From assembly GCA_016712345.1 (NCBI GenBank), contig JADJRH010000011.1, positions 3,100,001 through 3,164,000 on the forward strand: a DNA stretch of 64,000 nucleotides, given 5' to 3'. This stretch comes from Polyangiaceae bacterium. GTDB taxonomy: Bacteria; Myxococcota_A; Polyangia; Polyangiales; Polyangiaceae. Position numbers and translations under genes: made by a program. A model generated the notes under the pieces. The model saw only the letters and a program-made list of their open reading frames with translations, searched no databases and was not told the origin of the DNA. This document shows, piece after piece, positions 8,560 to 16,605 of this stretch. Each line of letters begins with the position of its first letter. Position 1 is the stretch's first letter.

Positions 8560-9164
8560 GATGGCTCCGGGGTTTCATCGGCTTTGGAATGACCGAGCTG
8601 CGCGCGCAGAAGCTTCATGCCACGGTGCAGGTTCACGCGCACCGATTCGGCTGTGAGGCCCGTGCGCTCGGCGATTTCCGGACCTGTCATGTCTTCAACG
8701 AGGCGCATGATCAGCGTTTCGCGATACGCCTCGGGCAGTGCGCGAAGGGCGCGTAACACTTCCATGGCTTCAAGATGCGGCGGTGGATGGAGGGGCACGT
8801 CTGCCACTTCTTGTGTTGGGCGTTTTCGACGATTGTGGTCGGTCGCACGATTGCGCGCCATGGTCATGATCCAGCCCGGAAATGCCGCCGCGTCGTCGAG
8901 ATCGCCTATTTTTTCAAACACCGCAACGAACACATCTTGCACAAGATCGCGGGCGTCTTCGGAGCCGACGCGCGCGAGAAGGACAGCGTGGACCGCGCGG
9001 TGAAATGAATTGTAGAGGTGGACAAAATCGGCTCGATTTCCGCGCTGAACCGATAGGACAAGCGCGCGAACATCAACTCTTTTTGGATCTGCTGCCGCCA
9101 CCTTTGAAACACGCTGCTCCACCTCGGGCGGGATCACAAGCCAAAGAGCGTGATGCACCGTCAT
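8556..9164 (-). CDS. ECF-type RNA polymerase sigma factor
   Basis: 202 residues. Region 2 is at about 35-105 (FVHLYNSFHRAVHAVLLARVG, DARDLVQDVFVAVFEKI for the -10 contact, FPGWIMTMARNRATDHNRR). Region 4 is at about 135-190 (ALRALPEAYRETLIMRLVEDMTGPEIAERTGLTAESVRVNLHRGMKLLR). It overlaps the gene before it (ferritin-like) and the FecR gene after it by 4 bases each, giving a translationally coupled three-gene unit. By known ECF/FecR logic the FecR protein passes a periplasmic or surface signal to this factor. The regulon cannot be read from the window. Confidence 0.92.
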   Translation of the reverse strand: MTVHHALWLVIPPEVEQRVSKVAAADPKRVDVRALVLSVQRGNRADFVHLYNSFHRAVHAVLLARVGSEDARDLVQDVFVAVFEKIGDLDDAAAFPGWIMTMARNRATDHNRRKRPTQEVADVPLHPPPHLEAMEVLRALRALPEAYRETLIMRLVEDMTGPEIAERTGLTAESVRVNLHRGMKLLRAQLGHSKADETPEPS

Positions 9165-9991
9165 GCGGTGAGTTCAACCGGCGGGTTCGATCTGGAAACG
9201 TCGAGCCCGATCGCTTGCAGATCCGTTTGAGGAATCTCAATGCCGCGCAGGGCAAGAGGTGCCGCAACGCGCTTTCGCACAGCCCGAGCGAAAAGCGGAT
9301 CAAACGAGGCACAGTCCAATATGCCGAGGTCGCTTGATTGTGTACACTCACCTCGAAGCATCGGTGCAAAAGCCACCAAAGCCCGTCCAGCCACGTTGCC
9401 GAGGTGTACACGATCGGCATCCGACAGTTGAGAATCTGCCCAATCAAGAAACCACGCTCCAATCTGCGCATGCGCCGATTCGTCTTTGACAATCTGACCG
9501 GTGACGGCGCCTATGAGGCTTGATCTGGAGGCTTTCTGAGCAGCCTTGAGTACCGGAACAGTGAGCGCTTCACCCACGCACGACGTTCGAACGATCAACT
9601 CGGCGGCACGCATCAAGGGTCGCTCGCTTACCGGCGGACGAACGAGCCGCGTCATGTCCACATCAAGGGCCACCGCGCCGCCGAACGCATTCGCGACGTG
9701 GGCTGAAAGTTCGGCATGCAGCACTTCGTCCACAACAAATTCGCCCGACGCTGCAACCAGATCAATGGGAGCCGAGGCAGCAAGCAATTGGGCGGCGATT
9801 TCGGCAAACGCGGCAGCACTTGCAATTTCGCTGAACGCGCTGCGGGTCCACACGACACGCGCCGCGTTTTTTGCAATGGGAGACGCCTGCGCACCGAGAT
9901 CATGCCAAGGAAACGTCGTCCACATCCTCCGGCGTTTGTCGAGACGTTTGGCCCAGGGACCACCGAGCACAGAAAGCTCCAGCAGCGTCAT
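9161..9991 (-). CDS. Ferritin-like di-iron fold protein
   Basis: About 276 residues from ATG 9991. The open frame extends to 10147, but that would run into the end of the upstream gene, and MTLLELSVLGG is the first sensible start. A helical bundle carries two carboxylate/His motifs typical of ferritin-like di-iron proteins: DEVLHAELSAH and, about 90 residues later, DESAHAQIGAW. Helices between them are Ala/Val-rich. It may be an oxidase, oxygenase or iron-handling protein, and the true substrate is unknown. Its stop overlaps the ECF sigma start (ATGA), so it may feed a redox or iron cue into that regulator (inference). Confidence 0.7.
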   Translation of the reverse strand: MTLLELSVLGGPWAKRLDKRRRMWTTFPWHDLGAQASPIAKNAARVVWTRSAFSEIASAAAFAEIAAQLLAASAPIDLVAASGEFVVDEVLHAELSAHVANAFGGAVALDVDMTRLVRPPVSERPLMRAAELIVRTSCVGEALTVPVLKAAQKASRSSLIGAVTGQIVKDESAHAQIGAWFLDWADSQLSDADRVHLGNVAGRALVAFAPMLRGECTQSSDLGILDCASFDPLFARAVRKRVAAPLALRGIEIPQTDLQAIGLDVSRSNPPVELTA

Positions 9992-10029
9992 GGTGACAAG
10001 GACGAGGCAACCGCCTGAGCCGTTAACAA

Positions 10030-11799
10030 CTATAGTCGAAAAATCACAAATTCCCTTTTTCCACCGGCAAAGAAGCGTGGAAAGGCTTTCAGCTTGATCG
10101 ATGCGCCCGAGGGCAACGCCGTGGGTTTGGGGTCGGTCAATGTCCATGGCCCGCCCGCGGAGAGCACATGGAGATAAGGGGGCACCGAACTGGTCACGAG
10201 AGCAACAATCTCTTTTTCACCGCTGCGACCTGTCACTTCCAAGCCATCGGGCGAAAGTCGCGCCCCCACGAGCGACGTGAGTTCGTAGCCCGAGAAGCTC
10301 ATTCGACGCGCAAACGCCAGGAGATCGAGCGAACGCATCAGCGCTTCTCGATCCGGCTTTTCAGGCAGTCCCAACCAAAGCGGCGCAGGCCCCGCGGCGA
10401 CACCAAGAGGCTTGTCAATGGGAGCAAATGCGAGCGGGCGAGCTTCAATGCAAAACGCCTGCGAGGAGCCCACAACCAACTCGGGATGACACACGACATC
10501 GGCACCCAAATCGCTCGTGGTCAGCATAGATTTGGCCCCCGTCGAAAGCGCAAAAGTTGAACCGCGCTTGGCCTCAATTCCGGGCAACGGCGGTGTGACT
10601 CCACTGGCGGCCAACGCGGCTTTTGCGTCGTCCGCCATTTCTTCGTCGGGGCTCCAAACTGAGATCGAAATGCCCGCGCGCGCCGCCGCTTCGCGAAGTC
10701 CGAGGAGCCCGCCCACTTTCGTGCGAGGTGTCCGAAAGAGGAGCATCGGCCCCTCTCCTTCGCGCCAGAGGCTCATTCCGGCCGGGTCTTTTACACAATA
10801 CCCAAGAGCGCCATTTGCCGCTTTTAGAGGGCGATCGCCCCCCTTCAGCCTCAATGCAATCGGGCTGTGTCCGCGTGCAACGGCAAGTGTACACACGTCC
10901 GTCCCGGGAGGATTGACCGCAAAGGGTACACCTTCACGGGACATCGCGACGGCCGTCAGACCCACGGCGGCGATGGTTTTTTCCTCGGCAGTAAGGGAGT
11001 CGATCTTCGGCGTTTCGGGCGCGGGGGCGGAGGCTGCCCAGGCATCAAATGCGGCTTCGGCGCATGTTCTGTCGAGTGTTTCAACGAACATCGCGGCAGG
11101 TCGCAAAGGTGAGACGGCGAGCACATCCGAGCCGCCGATTCTTCCAACATCCGCATCGAGGATCACGGCGGCGACGGGCGCCGGACCCGTCACTGTTACG
11201 CGGGGCTCTTCGGCTTCACAAGCGCAGAAACCCACGGATCCGAGCGCTTTTCGTGAACCAATGTTGCGCTCCACAAGAACCTCGGCGGCGCCTTTGGAAC
11301 TTGCTCCGACAACCACATAACAACGACCCTTCGCTGCTTGGACAGTGAAATTGGGCTCACCGACAAGTGTACGCACCGCGGAAAATCGCCCTTCAAACGG
11401 CGCAATCGCCGAACGTACGTTCGCTGAAGCCTGATCGCGTAGCCCCACTTCTCCCGCGAGCATGTTCGCGAGCGGCACGGCGCCCGCCGCCAAGATGCCG
11501 ACAGACAAGACAGAAAGGCCTATTTTGTAGGGCAGGAGCCGCCGTTTGCGTGCGGCGTTCTCGCGCGCCTCAGCCAACTTGCGTTCAAGGAATGCCCGCC
11601 TCTTCTCCGCGTCGCGACGAATCGCGACCAAGTGTTCGGCATTGTCGACGTTGCGGCCTTCAATCGATGCGAGCGCGCGTTCGACTTCAACGAGTTCGGC
11701 CATTGCCGACTGCTCTTCTTCCGAAGTGGCCGGGCCCTGCGATTGTGGATCGCCCGACGCGCCTCGTGTGGAGTTGGACATCGGCGAGGAGCGTACCAA
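10030..11799 (-). CDS. Large single-pass membrane protein, unknown function
   Basis: 589 residues, or 583 from ATG 11781. The N-terminus is cytoplasmic and has a coiled coil (about 30-85: ELVEVERALASIEG through FLERKLAEARENAARKRR). One membrane helix follows (LPYKIGLSVLSVGILAAGAVPLANML, about 90-115). A large exported part with three or four similar alpha/beta modules follows, each with paired Cys (GRCYVVVGA, GFCACEAEEP, DVCTLAVARG, GYCVKDPAG, DVVCHPELVV, AFCIEARPL). The repeated Cys spacing suggests disulphide-linked repeats of one ancestral domain. I recognise no family. It lies 38 bases upstream of the ferritin-like gene on the same strand and probably heads that operon. Confidence 0.6.
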   Translation of the reverse strand: MVRSSPMSNSTRGASGDPQSQGPATSEEEQSAMAELVEVERALASIEGRNVDNAEHLVAIRRDAEKRRAFLERKLAEARENAARKRRLLPYKIGLSVLSVGILAAGAVPLANMLAGEVGLRDQASANVRSAIAPFEGRFSAVRTLVGEPNFTVQAAKGRCYVVVGASSKGAAEVLVERNIGSRKALGSVGFCACEAEEPRVTVTGPAPVAAVILDADVGRIGGSDVLAVSPLRPAAMFVETLDRTCAEAAFDAWAASAPAPETPKIDSLTAEEKTIAAVGLTAVAMSREGVPFAVNPPGTDVCTLAVARGHSPIALRLKGGDRPLKAANGALGYCVKDPAGMSLWREGEGPMLLFRTPRTKVGGLLGLREAAARAGISISVWSPDEEMADDAKAALAASGVTPPLPGIEAKRGSTFALSTGAKSMLTTSDLGADVVCHPELVVGSSQAFCIEARPLAFAPIDKPLGVAAGPAPLWLGLPEKPDREALMRSLDLLAFARRMSFSGYELTSLVGARLSPDGLEVTGRSGEKEIVALVTSSVPPYLHVLSAGGPWTLTDPKPTALPSGASIKLKAFPRFFAGGKREFVIFRL

Positions 11800-11829
11800 G
11801 CCGCAGGGCGCCGGGCCAAACCGACGAGG

Positions 11830-12441
11830 TTATCTACCCACCGGAACTTCAGCCCAGAGGGCACCGCGCAGATCACCCGCCTTGTATCCGGTAGCCTTGT
11901 CTTCAGGGTACTTTGAAGCCAGAACCGTTTTTACAGGTTCGCTGATTGAATCGGGATCACCGTGGCAGGAAAGGCACGTTCCGTCGATGCCAATCGGCTT
12001 GAGAAAACGAGCTACCCGACCCACAGGAGAATCGAAAACGCCCTCAATTCCCTGCGTTTGATCGGCTTTTTTGTCGCCCTGAGCAACAAGCCACGTTTGG
12101 ACCCAACCGGGCGGAGCATCTTTGACATTGCGGAGCTTGAGAGATGACCGTCCAACGCTGGCTCCGGTTTCTTTCGCCACTCGTTCAGCAATGGCCTGCG
12201 CTTCGGCCGAACAGACTGTCACCGCGTTGGCCGGTCCACCGTTGTTGAGTGCGTCAACCAACTTGGTGCGCGTCTCTGTGCCAAGCTTGCCCGCCGCTGA
12301 TTTTGCAGCCGCGAGCGCAGCATCCTCTTTGGACTGCGCCGAAGGCTTTCCACTCGAAGCGCCGCTCGGCGCGCCCGAACCCCCTGAAGAACATGCGATC
12401 ATCAGAAGAGGCAACATTGCGATCAATCGACGACTGGACAT
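11830..12441 (-). CDS. DUF3365 (Tll0287-like) heme-binding lipoprotein
   Basis: 203 residues. Signal peptide with lipobox LMIAC (Cys about 17) and Gly/Ser linker. The domain from about 40 matches DUF3365 in order: a helix, AVTVCSAEAQAIAERVAKETGASVGRSSLKLRNVKDAPPGWV, and then the c-type heme motif CLSCHG near residue 160, with the usual GYKAGDLRGALWAEVP ending. In this family the single heme serves sensing or redox. The ending GALWAEVP is characteristic. Divergent from the deacylase gene across 114 bases that must hold both promoters. Confidence 0.87.
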   Translation of the reverse strand: MSSRRLIAMLPLLMIACSSGGSGAPSGASSGKPSAQSKEDAALAAAKSAAGKLGTETRTKLVDALNNGGPANAVTVCSAEAQAIAERVAKETGASVGRSSLKLRNVKDAPPGWVQTWLVAQGDKKADQTQGIEGVFDSPVGRVARFLKPIGIDGTCLSCHGDPDSISEPVKTVLASKYPEDKATGYKAGDLRGALWAEVPVGR

Positions 12442-12555
12442 GTTTCTCTTCTATGCGCTGAACATGCCAATCTCAAATATCATTCTGAATCATCGCGTTT
12501 CATTGGGTGTTTCGCTCTTTACAAATGCCCCCGATCCCCTTGAAGATGCCCGCCT

Positions 12556-14307
12556 ATGTACGATCTCGCAATCACGTCCGGTACCGTTGTCGACGCCCTC
12601 GGCGGCGAACCTTTTACAGCGGACGTTGCCGTCTCCAACGGTCGCATCGCCCTCGTCGGTAAGCTCGACGGCCCCGCACGCCGCACGATCGATGCGAGCG
12701 GCGCCATCGTCACGCCAGGCTTTGTGGATCTTCACACCCATTACGACGGTCAGGTCAGTTGGGATGCCGAACTCTCTCCATCGTCAATCCATGGTGTAAC
12801 CACGGCCATCATGGGTAACTGCGGCGTTGGATTTGCACCGGTGCGCGAGGCCGATCGACAAACTCTCATTCGCCTCATGGAAGGCGTCGAAGACATTCCC
12901 GGGTCGGCACTGTCAGAGGGGATCGACTGGAGGTGGGAATCATTCCCGGAATACATGGCCGCGCTCGACGCGCGCCCCCACTCCATCGACTTTGCGTTGC
13001 ATGTTCCGCACGACGCATTGCGCGTGTACGTCATGGGAGAACGAGGCGTGAATGGGGAGGCCGCAACAGAAGCCGACATTGTGCAAATGCGGGCGCTTCT
13101 TCGCGAAGCAATGGAACAGGGAGCGGTTGGATTTTCCACCGGTAGGACAGACAACCATCGATCCGCAGATGGGAAGGCAACTCCCGCCGCCGAGGCAACC
13201 ATTGCTGAGTTGACGGGTATAGCGAAGGCGCTCAACGGCCTTCCCTACGGGGTTTTGCAAGCGGTGAGCGATTTTGACATTGACGCCGGCCCAGCGCGTT
13301 TTGAGCCTGAATTTGAAGTTGTACTTGCCATGGCCAAAGCCGCGCCGGGGCACCGAACCAGCATGTCGCTGCTTCAGCGTGATGCGGCCAGCGACCAATG
13401 GGAACGCATTCTAAAGGGCTGTGAAAAAGCCAATTCGGAGGGCATTCCCATGCGCGTTCAGGTGGCTGCACGGGCGATTGGTGTACTCCTCGGGCTCGAA
13501 GCGACCTTCCATCCGTTCGTGGGCTTTCCGTCGTATAAGCGCATCTCTCACCTACCCTTGGAAGAACGGGTACGCATCCTTTCCAATCCTGAAGTCAAAA
13601 AACAACTCCTCACAGAAAAGTCAGAACCGCTTGCCGGTGATGGAAGCGCGGTGCCGCCGCTCGCTGACAAACTTCTCGCCAATCTCGACTTTGTAGCAAT
13701 GCGGCTTTTTCGCATTGGAAAAACCCCCAATTACGAGCCCAACGTGAAAGACTCGCTTTACGGCGAGGCCCTTTCCACCGGACGCCCCGTGCTCGACGTT
13801 GTGTACGACGCCATGTTGGCCGACGCAGGCAAAGAGCTACTCTACTTCCCTCTTTTCAACTACACAGGCCGCAATCTCGACACCGTTGAACAGATGTTAA
13901 AACATCCCCTCGCCCTCGCCGGTTTGTCCGACGGCGGGGCGCACGTGGGTACCGTTTGCGACGCAAGTTTCCCCACTTTCATGCTCATGCACTGGGCGCG
14001 GGATACAAAGAAAATCCCGCTTCAGAAAGTGGTAAGTATGTTGTGCCGCGAAACGGCTGAACACGCCGGAATGACCGATCGCGGAACCATCACCGTCGGC
14101 CGGCGGGCAGATCTGAACGTGATCGATCTGAAAAACCTCTCCCTTTCGCGCCCCGGTCTTCACCACGACCTTCCCGGCGGTGGAAGGCGGCTTATACAAC
14201 AGGCCAATGGGTATATCGCGACCATTGTTGCTGGTGAGACCATTCGCGACGCCAATGGTCTAACGTCTGCTCGCCCCGGCCATTTAGTTCGTTTGGGTCG
14301 ATCATGA
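12556..14307 (+). CDS. N-acyl-D-amino-acid deacylase-type amidohydrolase
   Basis: 583 residues, the usual family length. N- and C-terminal beta-sandwich strands flank a TIM barrel. Metal residues: DLHTHYDGQ with His60 and His62, NCGVGFAP (the conserved Cys of D-aminoacylases), VGFSTGR at about 200, and LSDGGAHVG with the catalytic Asp near residue 460. The C-terminus has the usual GTITVGRRADLNVIDL and HDLPGGGRRL. Members remove the acyl group from N-acyl-D-amino acids or act on D-amino-acid-containing peptides. No signal peptide, so cytoplasmic. Transcribed alone. Confidence 0.9.
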   Translation: MYDLAITSGTVVDALGGEPFTADVAVSNGRIALVGKLDGPARRTIDASGAIVTPGFVDLHTHYDGQVSWDAELSPSSIHGVTTAIMGNCGVGFAPVREADRQTLIRLMEGVEDIPGSALSEGIDWRWESFPEYMAALDARPHSIDFALHVPHDALRVYVMGERGVNGEAATEADIVQMRALLREAMEQGAVGFSTGRTDNHRSADGKATPAAEATIAELTGIAKALNGLPYGVLQAVSDFDIDAGPARFEPEFEVVLAMAKAAPGHRTSMSLLQRDAASDQWERILKGCEKANSEGIPMRVQVAARAIGVLLGLEATFHPFVGFPSYKRISHLPLEERVRILSNPEVKKQLLTEKSEPLAGDGSAVPPLADKLLANLDFVAMRLFRIGKTPNYEPNVKDSLYGEALSTGRPVLDVVYDAMLADAGKELLYFPLFNYTGRNLDTVEQMLKHPLALAGLSDGGAHVGTVCDASFPTFMLMHWARDTKKIPLQKVVSMLCRETAEHAGMTDRGTITVGRRADLNVIDLKNLSLSRPGLHHDLPGGGRRLIQQANGYIATIVAGETIRDANGLTSARPGHLVRLGRS

Positions 14308-14410
14308 CCGTTTATCGCGTTCGCCGGGTTGGGCCAAACGTGTTCGGGATCGACACAACTGCGGCCATGAGATGATGGCGAACGCAGCCACGTCAGAACG
14401 TTGGATGCGG

Positions 14411-15973
14411 TCAGCTCCGGTCTTGCCATGCGGCAACCACGGCGGCGATCAGATCTTGGGCAAGGTAAGGTTTGTGCACAAAGCCCGTGGGCCGCTCGTT
14501 GCGCAGCCGCGCGGTTGTTTCAACCTCGTCATACCCGCTCGACAAAACCACAGGCAGGTCGGCTTGAATGCCACGGAGCACTCGAAGCGTTTCCTGACCA
14601 TCCATCACCGGCATTGTCAGGTCGAGCAATATAAGTGAAATTTCCGCCCCTTTTTCCCTAAAAACGCTCACACATTCAGCACCGTCTTTGGCCGTGAGAA
14701 CTCGAAAACCATTGGCGGCTAAAATCGCCGCCGCCGTCTCGCGAACTTCCGTTTCGTCATCCACAACCAAAATTGTTCCATCCGTCGGTAGGGATACCGT
14801 TTTTGCCGGAGGCGGTTGCGACAACACAGAGGCGTTTGACGCTGGAAAAGCGAGGCGAAACGTGGTGCCGTTTCCTTTCGAGGACGTGACAGTGATGGCA
14901 CCTCGATGCCCCTTGACGATACCCAAGACCGCGGACATTCCAAGCCCGCGCCCGGTAAACTTGGTGGTAAAAAATGGGTCAAACAAGCGTGCTTGAACGT
15001 CTTCGCTCATTCCACAACCCGTGTCTGAAACTTCAAGACAAACGTATTGACCACCGGGCAGCGCGGGCGCGCCTATCGCCGTTTCAAGCTCAGCTGAGCT
15101 GAGCTGCACCGATTGAACTCGAATTGTCACAACGCCCGCTTGATCTTCAAGCGCTTCGGACGCGTTGGTAATCAGGTTCATAACAATTTGTTGAATTTGA
15201 TCGCGATCGGCCACAATCGCGGGAACGTCGTCGCCCAGGTCAAGCCTCAAAATAGCCTTTTTTGAAAGCACTATTTCAAGCATACCTACCATCTCACGCA
15301 CCACGTCGGCGAGGTTCACCGGTTGAACCACAAACCTGCCGCGACCTGAGTATGCCAAGAGCTGACGGGTAAGCCCAGCGGCTCTCGTCGCCGCCTTTTC
15401 GATCTGTTCGAGGCTTTCGCGCACCTGACGCGGTTTCTTTTCGAGTATAAGTTGAGCTAAACTCGCCTGACCCAGAATACTGGTGAGGATGTTGTTGAAG
15501 TCGTGGGCAACGCCGCCCGCAAGAAGCCCCAGGCTTTCTAACTTTTGAGCGTGCAAAAGCCGCCTTTCCAAGTCCCTACGTTCTTCCTCTGCCTGCATCC
15601 GCGAGGTAATGTCCACCACGTATCCCAAATAATGAGTTGCAGTTCCTTCAGCATCGCGGAGCACCTGAGTTACATCGTGCAACCACCGAATGGATCCGTC
15701 GCGATTTCGAACCCGGTAAGGTTCATGAACAAAGGAGGCCGCTCCGCTCACCGTTGCGTTCGACACCTCCGTACCGACGCGCGGCGAATCGGCCGGATCA
15801 ATCAGCTCACCATACGCGACAGTGCCGTTGAGAAAGTCTATCGGTGAATGACCAAACACTTCGGCCGCATTGGGCGACACGTACTCCACCGGCCAACCGG
15901 GCGCGTTTCTCCACTTGAAAACCACCACCGGGCCCCGCACAAAGACCGCTCGTTCGTCGAAGTCGGCCGTCAT
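14411..15973 (-). CDS. PAS-domain hybrid histidine kinase with C-terminal receiver
   Basis: 520 residues, soluble. PAS domain at about 10-125 (EYVSPNAAEVFGHSPIDFL, EPYRVRNRDGSIRWLHDVTQVLRD, PAC end GYVVDITSRMQAEEE). HisKA follows with H-box LAGGVAHDFNNIL, phospho-accepting His157. HATPase_c comes next (N-box NLITNASEAL, G1 VSDTGCGM, G2 TGRGLGMSAVLGIVKGH). A receiver domain at about 400-518 has acidic start VVDDE, phospho-acceptor Asp451 in LILLDLTMP and the Lys of FVHKPY. Intramolecular phosphorelay is expected; the output partner is not adjacent. It diverges from the GFA gene with 124 bases between. Confidence 0.93.
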   Translation of the reverse strand: MTADFDERAVFVRGPVVVFKWRNAPGWPVEYVSPNAAEVFGHSPIDFLNGTVAYGELIDPADSPRVGTEVSNATVSGAASFVHEPYRVRNRDGSIRWLHDVTQVLRDAEGTATHYLGYVVDITSRMQAEEERRDLERRLLHAQKLESLGLLAGGVAHDFNNILTSILGQASLAQLILEKKPRQVRESLEQIEKAATRAAGLTRQLLAYSGRGRFVVQPVNLADVVREMVGMLEIVLSKKAILRLDLGDDVPAIVADRDQIQQIVMNLITNASEALEDQAGVVTIRVQSVQLSSAELETAIGAPALPGGQYVCLEVSDTGCGMSEDVQARLFDPFFTTKFTGRGLGMSAVLGIVKGHRGAITVTSSKGNGTTFRLAFPASNASVLSQPPPAKTVSLPTDGTILVVDDETEVRETAAAILAANGFRVLTAKDGAECVSVFREKGAEISLILLDLTMPVMDGQETLRVLRGIQADLPVVLSSGYDEVETTARLRNERPTGFVHKPYLAQDLIAAVVAAWQDRS

Positions 15974-16097
15974 GGTTCGATCCTACGCTCAAACGTGCTG
16001 CCTCGAAAAGCGGATTTGTCCGGGCAACCACAAGCCACGTTTCGGTCGGCCCACTTGCCAATTGACGAATCCCCTCGTTTCACTCCATCGTCTCGTC

Positions 16098-16520
16098 ATG
16101 AACACGGTCAACGGGCGGTGCCTGTGCGGCGCGGTTGAGTTTCAGGTCACCCTTCCAGTCAAATGGTGTGCACATTGCCATTGCACCATGTGCCAACGCG
16201 CGCACGGCGCCCCCATCGTTACTTGGTTCGGGGTCGATGACGGATCATTTTCGTGGATCAGAGGCAAAGACCAAGTGCGCTTTTATAAGTCCTCGGCCGA
16301 GGCCGAGCGCGGCTTTTGTCAGGAATGTGGAAGCAGTTTGTTCTTCAGATCGACGCGGTGGGCGGGTGAACTTCACATCAGTCGCGTCGCCGTGGTGGAT
16401 GACATCGGCGCGGAGCCCGCAGCGCACGTGTTTTTCGACAGTCACGTGCCGTGGCTTATCCTCGGCGACTCACTTCCGCAACTTGGCGGGCCCACAGGTA
16501 CCGAACCGATCCGCATCTGA
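16098..16520 (+). CDS. GFA-family (DUF636) zinc protein
   Basis: 140 residues from ATG 16098; the longer upstream open frame would run back over the histidine kinase start. Cys pattern of the glutathione-dependent formaldehyde-activating (Gfa)/CENP-V fold: GRCLCGAVEF, then WCAHCHCTMCQRAHGAP, then GFCQECGSSLFF. These seven or so Cys bind two zinc ions in characterised members. C-terminal PAAHVFFDSHVPWL is also typical. Despite the name, most such proteins do not act on formaldehyde, and no substrate can be assigned. Probably a single-gene unit. Confidence 0.9.
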   Translation: MNTVNGRCLCGAVEFQVTLPVKWCAHCHCTMCQRAHGAPIVTWFGVDDGSFSWIRGKDQVRFYKSSAEAERGFCQECGSSLFFRSTRWAGELHISRVAVVDDIGAEPAAHVFFDSHVPWLILGDSLPQLGGPTGTEPIRI

Positions 16521-16605
16521 CACCCCGATTATTGCCATTGTCAAAAAAAAGAGCACCCATTTCGCCGCCCGCGAAGGACTCTGCTAGCATCGACCAATTG
16601 TATCC

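Noticed and set aside
11762..12143. Frames on the plus strand over the DUF3365 gene
   Set aside because: The minus strand has a signal peptide and CLSCHG heme motif; the plus frames have no recognisable features.
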